Assembly: GCA_039583875.1 (NCBI GenBank)
Contig: CM077150.1
Span: forward strand, 187,926,375-187,990,374
Length of the DNA stretch: 64,000 nucleotides
DNA from: Platanthera guangdongensis
Taxonomy: Eukaryota; Streptophyta; Magnoliopsida; Asparagales; Orchidaceae
Direction of reading: 5' to 3'
Under the pieces are notes generated by a model that was not told the origin of the DNA, did no database searches, and was given only the letters and a program-made list of their open reading frames with translations. Positions 28,318-38,170 of the stretch are shown one piece after another. The translations under genes were made by a program, and so were the position numbers. Numbering within the stretch: position 1 is the first letter of the stretch; the number at the start of each line of letters is the position of its first letter.

Positions 28318-29885
28318 TGTTGGAACACCCTATTACTGATTTGGGTCAGGATCACTATGTCTCTTAGGAAACCTGTTTTGACCTCATTGTATAGATCTAA
28401 AGGTCAATTAGAATTGAGTCTAAGGGTTAGTAGTTAGGTTTGGAAGCTGCCCTCAAGACCAGGTTTTTCAGTTTCTGGAGACTAAGTCATTTCGTCGAGC
28501 TCAGTACGACGAATCGTCGAACTCCATTCGACGATCGGTGAGCTCACGTCGACGAATCGTCGAACTCCATTCGACGATCTCTGAGCTCAACTTCATCAAG
28601 TCGTCGAACTCCATTCGACGATCTTCGAGCTCAGATCGACGATCTTGACTTCAGTTTGGCTCTCAATCTCTGAGCTCAGTTCGACGATAGTTGAGCTCAG
28701 ATCGACGATCTCTGTTTCTGTATAAGTCCAAATCTCTGAGCTCAGTTCAACGATAGTGGAGCTCAGTTCGACATTTTTCTGAAGAGTTCAACGATTTTCA
28801 AGATTAAAATTCAGACATTTAAGGAATTATTGTCAACATTTAATTCAGAGATCTTGTAGCCATTTTCATTTAATCTGGAGCAAGTTTCAAGGAATTATCA
28901 AGGAATGTTTTATGGACCTTTCTCCAAAAGACAAAAGCAATTAAGGAAGTCATTTATGACAGGCCAACGGCTATCTTGGACAGTGGATCTTTTCTATTCA
29001 GACAAAAAGAATAAAAGATTAGATTTTTCATTCCTGCAAAAACAAGAAGAACAACATTTAGAAAAATATTCTCTACAACAACAGCTCTTAAAACAACATT
29101 TACACAAGAGAAAGAGAAAGAGTTGCAGACATTCTCAGTCTCAAAGAATTCACACAAGAACACCATCACCAAAGGAGATCAACAAACTGAAATCTTCAGA
29201 TCTCTCTTGATTCAAGTGTTCAAAGGCCATCATCATTCAAGACTCCAGACACCTCACATTTCAGTTGCTGCTGAAATCATCATTTGCTGGAGATCAATTT
29301 TCTGAAGGCCTATTACCCTACTGCAAAGCTTCACTTCCTGAACAACTCAAGATCTCAGGGGGAGCTTTGACAACATCCACTATCTTCTCTCTGACTGTTG
29401 ATAGAGAAGATCTTCTCATCCCTCTCTCACTCTCTGCTGTAAAGGGTTTTTCAAACTCCCTTCAAAAGTTTATGTTTGGTTTTTGAGCACCTTATCAAAA
29501 GCTCATTGGTGGCAAGACACCTGATCAAAAAATCTGGTTTGGTTTTTGAGCATCTTATCAAAAGCTCATTGGTGCCCAGGACACCTGATCAACTCATCCT
29601 GCAGTGGATTCCTACCTAGGGTGGTAGAAGAGTGGATGTACCCAGATTGATTGGGGAACAACTATAGCTCCTTGTGTCTTCTGGTTGCTTGTTTTTCTTT
29701 TGTTTTTGGCTGTGGCTTGTGATTAGATTCCTTTGTAGATTGTAATTATTCTGTGTTTAGATTACTTTATATTATTTTCTTTCCTGTTCACTTAGGATTA
29801 CAACAACTGTTGTAAAAAGTTTTTAGCAAGCACCATACTCTATTCACCCCCCTATAGAGTATATCAGATCTAACTTGCACTTTCA
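28318..29885 (+). repeat. 3' LTR of element A, with U3 palindrome array
   Basis: A 1568-bp LTR from TGTTGGAAC to CTTTCA. From about 28494 to 28712 it holds at least eight half- or full palindromes of the TCGTCGAAxTCxxTTCGACGA type, ending about ten bases before a TATA-like TATAAG at 28721. Two more partial units lie just downstream. The flank begins with CAATA of the host element H. The 141- and 101-residue frames here are LTR noise. Confidence 0.92.
28721..28726 (+). promoter_or_regulatory. TATA-like box in the LTR of element A
   Basis: TATAAG in CTGTATAAGTCC directly follows the palindrome array. The equivalent site in copy J has lost the motif. Confidence 0.5.
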
Positions 29886-30950
29886 CAATAAACGGACCTT
29901 CCCAGCTGGGGTTGAGCTTCCCCGCGGTTGCCGACATTCCCACTGCATCCACCTTCTTCAGCACCAAGTCTCCCTCCGCAAACTGTTTGACTCTGACGTG
30001 CTTGTCAAAGTACTTGGCCATCCTCCTCTTCACCTCTTCTTGTCGGATGGCGGAAAGGTCTCGCAGCTCCTCTACCATGTCAAGAGAGAGCCGCAACTCT
30101 TCCTCGTTCTCGGCCTGCCATTCTTCCCTGCCTTCCCCTGCTGCGACAACTCGAGGTGTTTGTACTTCGAATTCCACGGGGAGTACTGTCTCGCACCCAT
30201 GGGAGAGCTTGAAAGGAGTTTCTCCTATAACTGTGTTGGGGGTTGTCCTCAGGGCCCAGAGAACCGCGGGAAGCTGCTCCACCCAGCTCCCCTTCAGATT
30301 TTCTACTTTCTTCTTTAAGAGGTTAACAATGATCTTATTGGCGGCCTCCACCTGCCGGTTGCTCCTGGGGTGGTGGACCGAGGCGAACCTGAGGTCGATC
30401 CCAAGCTATTCGCAAAAACTAGTGAACTTCGCACTGGCGAACTGGGGCCCGTTGTCCGTGAGAATGGCCTGGGGCAGCCCATGGCGGTATATGATCTCCC
30501 CCCAAACAAAGTTTTTGATAACCTGGGAGGTCACCTTGGCCAGCGCTTTCACCTCCAACCACTTAGAGAAATAATTGATCATTACCAGCAGGAACCTCCT
30601 TTGCCCACTGGCCTGGGGGAACGGTCCAACCAAGTCCATCCCCCAAATGACAAAGGGCTCGGGGGCTATGATACTCTTGAGTCGTTGAGCCGGTTGTAGC
30701 TAGAGGGGGGTAAACAGCTGACACTTGTGGAATCTTCTCGCAAACTCTGTCGCATCGCGGCCGAGGGTGGGCCAGAAATACCCTTTCCTGACGATCCTTC
30801 CTTCCAGGGTCTGACTCCCGCAGTGACTCCCACAATCCCCGGAGTGGACTTCTTTCAAGATTCTTTGTACTTCCCCCTCGGCCATGCAACGAGCCAACAT
30901 CCTCGAGAGAGTCTTCCTATACAAATACCCGTCCCGGAGGAGGTAGTACG
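29886..30950 (-). pseudogene. Integrase of Tat-type Gypsy element H (broken)
   Basis: On the minus strand: a zinc domain (HSGDCGSHCGSQTL ... CQLFTPL, about 30860-30710), the DDE core (MDLVGPFPQ, then LTDNGPQFAS near 30460) and a C-terminal region with TTPNTVIGETPFKLSHG and a GKLNPSWEGPF motif that ends exactly where element A is inserted. The pieces are in different frames with stops, so the protein is dead. The remainder lies left of the window. Confidence 0.87.
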
Positions 30951-31390
30951 CTGATTTTTACTTGAGCCTCTTCTTGTCCACCCCTCCAGATACTCTCCCG
31001 TGGAAAGGAAGGTTGTGACTAAGTCCATCCACGAGGGCCGCTGATCTATCTCCATGAGCTCTCCCTCTTCGATGGAAGGGAGGAATAGGTCTGTGATAGT
31101 CCCCCCCACCGGGGGACCATGCTTCGCTAGTTGGTCGACCTGCTCGTTCTCCTCCCGGGGCACGTGTCGGATAGAAAAAGTTTGGAATGTGCTGATGACC
31201 CCCTTCACTTTGGCTAAGTATAACCGCATGGTAGGCTCTCTTGCCTCAAACTCCCCGTTGACCTGGGAAACTACCACCATTGAGTCGGTGAGGGCCTCCA
31301 AGTCCAACACCCCTAGCTCCCTGGCCAGACGCAGCCCTGCTATCACGGCCTTATACTCGGCCTGATTATTTGTGATGGGGAAGTGCACCA
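30951..31390 (-). pseudogene. Second (archaeal-type) RNase H of element H, C-terminal part
   Basis: ITNNQAEYKAVIAGL, LTDSMVVVSQVNGEF and REENEQVDQLAKHG are signatures of the additional archaeal-type RNase H that marks the Tat lineage (Tat/Ogre/Retand) of plant Gypsy elements. The N-terminal part lies at 40078-40200, across element F. The sequence is cut at the CACCA duplication (31386-31390). Confidence 0.85.
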
Positions 31391-33363
31391 TGTAACGCCC
31401 CAAAAATCGTTATCGAGCTAGCCGCGTCCAAAAATAATTTTGGTGCCTGTATAGGGGTACATGGCCTAGGACACGGGCGTGTCCAAGGCCGTGTCTGGCA
31501 TGGTGTTTTGGCTATCTGCATCCCGAGAAGGACACAGTAAGAAACACAGCTGAATGACACGGGCATGTCATTTGACACGGGCGTGTGCCTACCTGTGTCA
31601 GTACCCGTGTTCCCTAGAGTCGTGACGGTTGGCGTGACGGTTATTCGTGACACGCCTCGGGTCACGGGCGTGTACAAGACCCGACACGGGCGTGTTAGGT
31701 TGAGACACGGGCGTGTCTTGCCCATGTGGTTTTTCTGCATTCGACGATCGTGCCAGGATCGAGGCACATGGCCTGGGACATGGCTGTGTGTGAGGCCGTG
31801 TTTGGCCCAGGTTTGAGTATTTCTGTGCAGATCTGAGCCGTTCATTTTCTTTAATTAAGATCTGACGGAACAGGCGTGTTCCTACTCTGTTAAGGCCGGG
31901 AATGGTTGTTTAACTCCTCATTTCTCCCTTAAGCATTCTCTTTCCAAGAAGTTAGAGCAAGGAAGAACAAGGAGGAGGATTCCGGCCGCCGGCGGAGCAT
32001 CGAAGCACCGTTTAGAGAACCGAGAGCGGATCCGTGGAGGAAATCTCATTGCGAAGACTTCTATCCATGTATTTTTCCCATGGCGCAAAAGCGTACTACA
32101 AGGGTAACGATTCTCTTCTTGAGCATGTAAAACTCTCTTCCTTTTTTGCATAGGGAAAACCGCTCCCGCGAGTGTGCGGCGAGTGTGCGGTGTTCCTTGA
32201 TGTTGACGGGAATAGTCCCCCTTGTGTTACATATAGAGTCTGGAATCGAAGTACGGGCATAGGCATTGTGTGTGAAGCCTACCCGGACATGTTGGTCTGG
32301 ATCGGTGATGTTGCATTTGTTATGATTTGCCGGAGAAGACTCCGTGCTTTGGGTTTTCGGGTTTCTACGCGGTAGATTGCAGCAGGGATGCTTGGGGATT
32401 AACGACAAGGCGCACCCGGAAAACTTAGCGGAATCGTTGTTCTGCTAACTTGACGGTCTGGGAATCGGCCTTGAACATAACTAGGTTATGTGATTGTTTG
32501 GAAATGACAGGATCCGAGAGAAGCTTCGCTCGTGCGTACGTCTTAAGGTGTACTACGCATTGTGAGCAACGGGCAAGTGGAATCTGACCTGGGCTATGTG
32601 GTTCGGTGCGAGAGACCCGAAAAGGGGACTGGCCATTGACATAGTCAGGAGCCTTAGACAGTGGTCAGAAAGGCTAAAATGCTCACGTTGTTGCCATCCC
32701 GGGGGTGGTGGTGAAGATGCTGAAGTGTCAGGATTCACCGATAATGTGCCCTGAGTGCACGGGGTGTTTGGCCATGCGAGCCTGCACCTGTGGCTAGCAT
32801 GTTTGTACTATATTATTTTAGTTGGGCTAATGAATTACAGGGAAGGAGCACCGCCGTCCTGAGTTAGGGGCGGGGTCGTTATAATTTGGTCGGCTTTTGG
32901 CTGACCGTTGCTTTGTTTGCCACCGTGCGGTGGAATGTTGCTTGCAGGTGCTGCGGAGCCGAGTGCCAAATAGCGGGCTGGAGCCCATGTTGGTGTGCTG
33001 GCCCTAGAAGGCCAAAGCGAATAGTTGTACTTTTTTTGTCATGTGTGGTCGGCCTGCGAGCCGATGTATAGAAAACATTATTTAATTAAGTGAACCTCTG
33101 TAAGGCCATAAGGCTGTGTACCTTTCTGTGTATTTGCTTTCATTCCAGTTGTAGTGGTGTTGGACATTCATGTTATTTGGATAGAAGTTTGGGTTCTTTC
33201 AACTGTTTAAAAGCTTCCGCTAGAATGCTCTGTGTTAGGACGAGTAGTCTTAATTGGATAGTTTGGTTATTCATACGTAACCCTTCCGTCTGTCCGTGGT
33301 ATATGATGTCGGGTTCCAGCTGGACCTTCTACTATATGCCATCCGACGGATGGGGGTGTTACA
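31391..33363 (+). repeat. 5' LTR of element F
   Basis: Begins TGTAACGCCCC and ends GTGTTACA. The U3 (31468-31812) carries many copies of ACACGGGCGTGTC and ACACGGCCGTGT palindromes. A 70-bp segment near 32807-32877 is absent from the 3' LTR. A candidate first exon of gag is at 32080-32103. No separate gene is seen. Confidence 0.92.
32080..32103 (+). CDS. Candidate first exon of gag of element F, inside the LTR
   Basis: ATGGCGCAAAAGCGTACTAC begins an 8-codon exon (MAQKRTTR) ending AAGG before GTAACG. Joining it in phase 0 to GCAGCTAGG at 33589, after TTGCTATTATAG, continues directly into the gag frame, which has no ATG of its own before residue 29 of the frame at 33631. The exon is identical in the 3' LTR (38860). 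The proposed intron (32104-33588, 1485 nt) contains the LTR end and the primer-binding site. This is inference from sequence. Confidence 0.55.
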
Positions 33364-33366
33364 ATT

Positions 33367-33376
33367 TGGTATCAGA
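33367..33376 (+). other. Primer-binding site of element F (tRNA-iMet, short)
   Basis: TGGTATCAGA lies three bases after the LTR end; only ten bases match initiator tRNA-Met. Confidence 0.7.
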
Positions 33377-33588
33377 CTTCTGGTTACGGTCCGGCTTAAA
33401 TGAATTCGTGGGCAAATTCTTTTAAGGGGTGGTGAGCACATGTGTGCGTCATCGTTATAACATCAAAAAAAAACTCATGAATGTCCACTTAGGAATGAAA
33501 AATACACTTGTTTTATGGAACCTGAGTGTTCTAATGATTGCTTTTAGCAATTTGTGTGTCGTCTAATCTAGGTTCTTTGCTATTATAG

Positions 33589-35256
33589 GCAGCTAGGAGC
33601 GGTGCTGGTCAATCAGAACGTTCTCAATCAGTGGAAAGTAGTGCACCGAGGGATGTGCCTACAACACCTCCTTCAGCGGAAACTATCAGGTTGGTTGCTG
33701 AAGCAGTTTTTTCCATGATAAATGCCCAACTTGCAGGGCAATTGCATCACGCACCTCCTGTGAATGAGAAAGAACCGGTTAGGGCGGCAGAACCGAGAGT
33801 GGTGGAGCGCTTGGTGGTGGATCAGGTAGAGCTGAGGAGGGCTACGGAGAGACAGCTCAAGCTTGTAATGGGCTTTAATCCTTCGAGGTTCGATGGGGTT
33901 GGAACGCCAGCTCAAGCTGAAGATTGGCTCTCTACGATAAAGAGGATCTTGACGGTCACGTTAACGGAAGAGTGGAAGAAGACCACCATAGCGACCTTCC
34001 TTTTGGATGGTGAGGCGAGGCTGTGGTGGGATGAGTTGGAGTTTCATCTCTTAGTGGGAAGGCAGCTTGCTGATGTGCCTATGGAGGAATTCTCAAGATT
34101 GTTCTTGACCAGATATCTACCCGCTTCTCAGAAGCTTGAGATGGAAAATCAGTATCTTGGGTTGACGCAGGGAGCCAGAAGCGTGGACGAGTACCTCCAC
34201 GAGTTTACACGGTTGGGTCGGTATGCTGGTGCTATGTTTACGGAAGAAGAGAGGAAAACCAACCGATTTTATGAGGGTCTACGCGGTGACCTACAGTTAC
34301 TCCTTGCTGGGCCTAAGGCGCAGGGCTTCCTAGGCTTGGTCAATTCGTCCCGGTCATTGGAAAAGGTTGTGAAGAAAGTCCAAGAGAAGAAGGACCTAGG
34401 GGAAAAGAAGGCAAAGTTAAAAGTGCCAAATGCAAAGTCAGGATTCCGCAGATGGAGCAAGAAGCAGAAGACTTCGAACTCAGCCCCTTCGTCTGGTGCG
34501 TCGGGGGCAACCATAGGTCGGGTTCCAGGAGCTTCCTACAACTGTGGGAAGGCGGGGCACATTGCTCGTGAATGTTGGAGCGGACGTGCAAAGTCCGAGA
34601 GGAAGCCTGGAGCGACCTATGAAGAGAAAGGGAAGGCGGTGGAATCAACTGCGTCCCATCATGTTCCAGCCCAGCCTAGAGTTTATAATCTTGGTCTGCA
34701 AGAGGCCATGAAACAAGCTGACGTGGTGACAGGCTTCGTGTTGATTTTCGATTGTCCAGCAAGAGCCCTGTTTGATACGAGAGCATCACATTCTTTCTTG
34801 TCCGAAAGGTTCATATCGCACGTCGGGGTTCCTTCCTCGATGGCAAAAGACAGGTTGGATGTGTTGTTGCCCAATGGGTGCTCAATGCGAGCGGACAAGT
34901 TCTGTGTGGTAAAGATTCGGATTGGGGACCAGGAGTTTGATTTGCGAGCATTGGTTCTACCGTTAGTGGAGTTCGACGTAATCTTTGGTATGAACTGGCT
35001 CTCGAAGCAGCGAGCTTACATCGATTGCAATCGAATGGAGGTTAAGTTGGGACTGCATACAGAACGAGAGACTATTTTTGCGGGCATAAAGGGGTCGGGT
35101 AAAGTTTTGATGTCGGCCCTTCAAGTGATTAAGGCAGTTCGGTCTGGTGCAGAGCTGTTTGTCACCTTAGTGCAAGCTTCAACGCTTAGTCCAAGTCTGG
35201 ATAGTATCACAGTTGTGTCCGAGTATCCTGATGTGTTCCCAGATGATCTCCCATGA
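33589..35256 (+). pseudogene. Gag and protease of element F
   Basis: The frame opens after TAG at 33586-33588 without an early ATG (it starts with a GTG at 33631 if unspliced). Gag shows the Gypsy retrotransposon-gag pattern (PSRFDGVGTPAQAEDWL, ARLWWDELEFHL, FLTRYLPAS) and a zinc knuckle (YNCGKAGHIARECW) that lacks its first cysteine, Tyr-Asn-Cys instead of Cys-x2-Cys. The protease reads FDTRASHSF: the catalytic DTG has become DTR. A TGA at 35254-35256 interrupts the frame; the reading frame itself is unbroken to 38118. Confidence 0.85.
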
Positions 35257-36735
35257 GCCCCTCCTCAGCGGGAGATTGATTTTACCATTGAGTTGGTACC
35301 GGGTGCCAAACCAGTGTCACACTCTCCATATCGGATACCACCGCGAGAGATGGCGGAGTTGAAGGTGCAACTGCAGGAGTTGTTGGAGCAAGGGTATGTG
35401 CGTCCAAGTTCGTCGCCTTGGAGCGTACCGGTTCTTTTCGTTAAGATGAAGGATGGGAGCTTGCGACTCTATATTGACTATCGGGAGTTGAACAAGCTTA
35501 CGGAGAAGAACAAATATCTGATCCCCAGGATTGATGATCTATTTGATCAATTGGGTGGGTCAACAGTATATTCGAAGTTAGATCTGAAGTCCGGTTACTA
35601 CCAATTGAGGATAAGGGAAAGCGACATCCCTAAGACAGCGTTCAGCATGCGGTTTGGGAATTACGAGTTCACGGTCATGTCGTTTGGGCTGACCAATGCG
35701 CCATCCGTGTTTATGGATTTGATGAACAGGACGTTCAGAGAATACCTGGATCATTTCGTGATCATATTTATCGATGATATCTTAGTATATTTGCAGTGTA
35801 AGGAGGACCATTACAAGCATCTATACATGGTGTTGGAGACCTTGAGGAGGAATCAGTTGTATGCAAAGTTCTCCAAGTGTGAGTTCTGGTTATCCTCAGT
35901 AGCGTTCCTTGGTCATGTTTTTAGTGGAGAAGGGATAACGGTGGATCCGGCGAAGATAGCAGCGATACGGGAGTGGCCTATATTGTCTTCAGTGGCGGAA
36001 GTTCGGAGCTTTCTGGGGCTTGCCGGCTACTACAGGCGCTTCGTAGAGAACTTCTCGCGGATAGCGTTACCACTCACGACATTGACAAGGAAAGACCAAA
36101 AGTTTGTGTGGTCGCTGGAGTGTGAGCAGGCTTTTGAAGAATTGAAGAGGCGGTTGACCACGACGACTATTTTACGTTCGCCGAGTGGAACCGAGGGGTT
36201 TGAGATTTATAATGATGCTTCGAGCAGTGGTTTGGGCTGTGTTCTACTACAGCATGGGAGCGTGATAGCCTATGGTTCACGACAGTTGAAGGTTCACGAG
36301 AGGAATTATCCGGTCCATGACTTAGAGTTAGCGGCCGTGATATTTGCTCTAAAGCTGTGGAGGCACTATCTGTACGGGATAAAGGTCGATATATACACCG
36401 ACCATAAGAGCCTGAAGTACCTGCTAGATCAGAAGGATCTGAACATGAGACAGCGGAGGTGGATGGAGTTCTTGGGGGACTATACCTTCAAGATACATTA
36501 TGTACCTGGGAAAGGAAACGCGGTGGCGGATGCGTTGAGCCGCAGGGCTCCTGCGCATGCCAGTTGGTTATCGGTACATGATGAGAGATTGGTCCGTGAT
36601 TTGGAGGCATTAGAGATTTCCTGCGTCGATAAGCAGTCTAGTGCCGGGGCGATATTGTGTTGGACAGAGGTGCAGTATGACCTGGCTGATAGAGTCCGAC
36701 GGGCTTTGATTCAGAATAACAGCATGAAGTAGATC
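35257..36735 (+). pseudogene. RT and RNase H of element F
   Basis: Same frame as gag. RT shows [27 protein letters not shown] and active site FIDDILVY (about 35773). RNase H follows with [14 protein letters not shown] and [10 protein letters not shown]. The block ends at TAG 36730-36732. Apart from single stops the sequence is well conserved. Confidence 0.88.
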
Positions 36736-38118
36736 TTGGATGAATCTTTGGATGGGTCAAATTCCCAGTTTGCGGTTGAGGATGGACTGCTAAGGAAGGA
36801 CGGTCGTCTATGCGTCCCGAGTGCAGATAATCTTCGGGAGGAGTTGATGTATGAGGCTCATCATACCAAGTACTCAATTCACCCGGGTAGCACGAAGATG
36901 TATAGAGACATGAAGAAGTTATTCTGGTGTCCAGGACTAAAGAAGGATGTAGCACTTTTTGTGGCCAAGTGCCAAACTTGTGCCTTGGTGAAAGCGGAGT
37001 GCCAGAAGCCCGGAGGCTTCCTAAAGTCCTTGCCTATCCCGGAATGGAAATTCGACGACATTTCTATGGATTTTGTGCATGATTTGCCAAAGTCGTAGAG
37101 GGGAAACGACGCCATCTGGGTGGTCGTAGATAGGTTGACGAAAGTGTCGCATTTCATCCCGAATAGGAAGGAAGATCCAGTGGAAAAGTTAGCCAAACTT
37201 TATGTGGATAATATCGTACGGTTGCATGGTGTGCCGCGCAGTATTGTTAGTGACCGAGATGGATGCTTCACGTCGAAGGACTGGAGGCTGGTGCAAAATT
37301 TGTTGGAAACTAAGCTGAGTTTCAGCACAGCTTTCCACCCACAGACGGATGGTCAGACTGAGAGGGTCAACAGGACGATGGAGGACATGCTTCGCATGTG
37401 CGTCCTAGATTTTGGAAAGCATTGGGAGGATCACCTGTACCTGGTGGAGTTTGTGTATAACAACAGCTTTCAAGCGAGTATTGGAATGAGACCTTTCGAG
37501 GCCTTGTATGGGAGGAAGTGTCGTACGCCGTTGACTTGGTTGGAGACAGGCGAGTCAAAGTTGTTTAAACGTCAAGCAGTGGAAGACGCCACTTCAATGG
37601 TACGTACAATTCAGTAAAGGTTGAAGATCGCTCAGGACAGACAAGCAAAGTACTATAACACCAAGCATAGGAACGTGGAGTTCGGTGTTGGCGACTGGGT
37701 GTATTTAAAAATCAAGCCGTTCATGGGTGTTTCGCGGGTTCGACGCTTGAAGAAGTTGAGTCTGAGATACCTTGGACCATTTGAAATCCTGGAGCGTGTT
37801 GGCGAGGCAGCGTATAAATTGAAGCTGTCGGTGGAGTTGAGTGGGCTACATGATGTGTTCCACGTATCGGTGTTGCGGAAGGCGGTGCAAGAGCCTTCAC
37901 AGATAGTTGCGGTTGATCAAGTGCCAGTGGATTACGAGTTGACGACAAAGGTCAAGCCTATATGTATAGAAGACGTTGAGGTCAAACGACTCCGCAACAA
38001 GGAAATCCGAATGGTTAAGGTTCGTTGGGATAACTGCGGACGTGAGGAGCTTTCTTGGGAGCAAGAGAAAACTATGTTGGAGGAATACCCCGAGTTATTC
38101 CGCTCAGGTAACATTTAA
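36736..38118 (+). pseudogene. Integrase and chromodomain of element F
   Basis: Integrase HHCC (HHTKYSIHPGSTKMYRD ... CQTCALVKAEC), DDE core (MDFVHDLP, SDRDGCFTS, TDGQTERVNR), a GPY-type region (RYLGPFEILERVGEAAYKL) and a C-terminal chromodomain-like stretch (VKVRWDNCGREELSWE). TAG at 37096-37098 and TAA at 37615-37617 interrupt the frame. The chromodomain of this clade guides insertion to particular chromatin. Confidence 0.87.
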
Positions 38119-38157
38119 TTTTGTATACCTTTTCTTAATTTTGGGACGAAATTCCTT

Positions 38158-38170
38158 AAGGGGGGAGATT
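38158..38170 (+). other. Polypurine tract of element F
   Basis: AAGGGGGGAGATT ends right before the 3' LTR at 38171, after the TTGGGACGAAATTCC block typical of this clade. Confidence 0.85.

Larger units (their letters stand above)
1..29885 (+). mobile_element. Element A: SIRE-like Copia retrotransposon, copy 1, degenerate, 5' end outside the window
   Basis: A long Ty1/copia element reads left to right: end of 5' LTR, primer-binding site, gag, protease, integrase, RT, RNase H, a third ORF, polypurine tract and 3' LTR. The long LTR (about 1.6 kb), the large gag with a coiled coil, and the extra ORF after pol fit the SIRE/Maximus lineage; that name is by family resemblance. Three younger elements (B 5549-11055, C 12385-19847, D 20674-26329) sit inside it, each flanked by a 5-bp duplication, and the interrupted reading frame resumes after each. 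A is inserted in the integrase of element H; its right flank begins CAATA. Gag, pol and ORF3 all carry stops and frameshifts, so it is inactive. Confidence 0.9.

Noticed and set aside
32553..33425. Short frames between the first exon and gag of element F
   Set aside because: They lie in the LTR and the proposed intron, and are not shared in frame with the 3' LTR copy.
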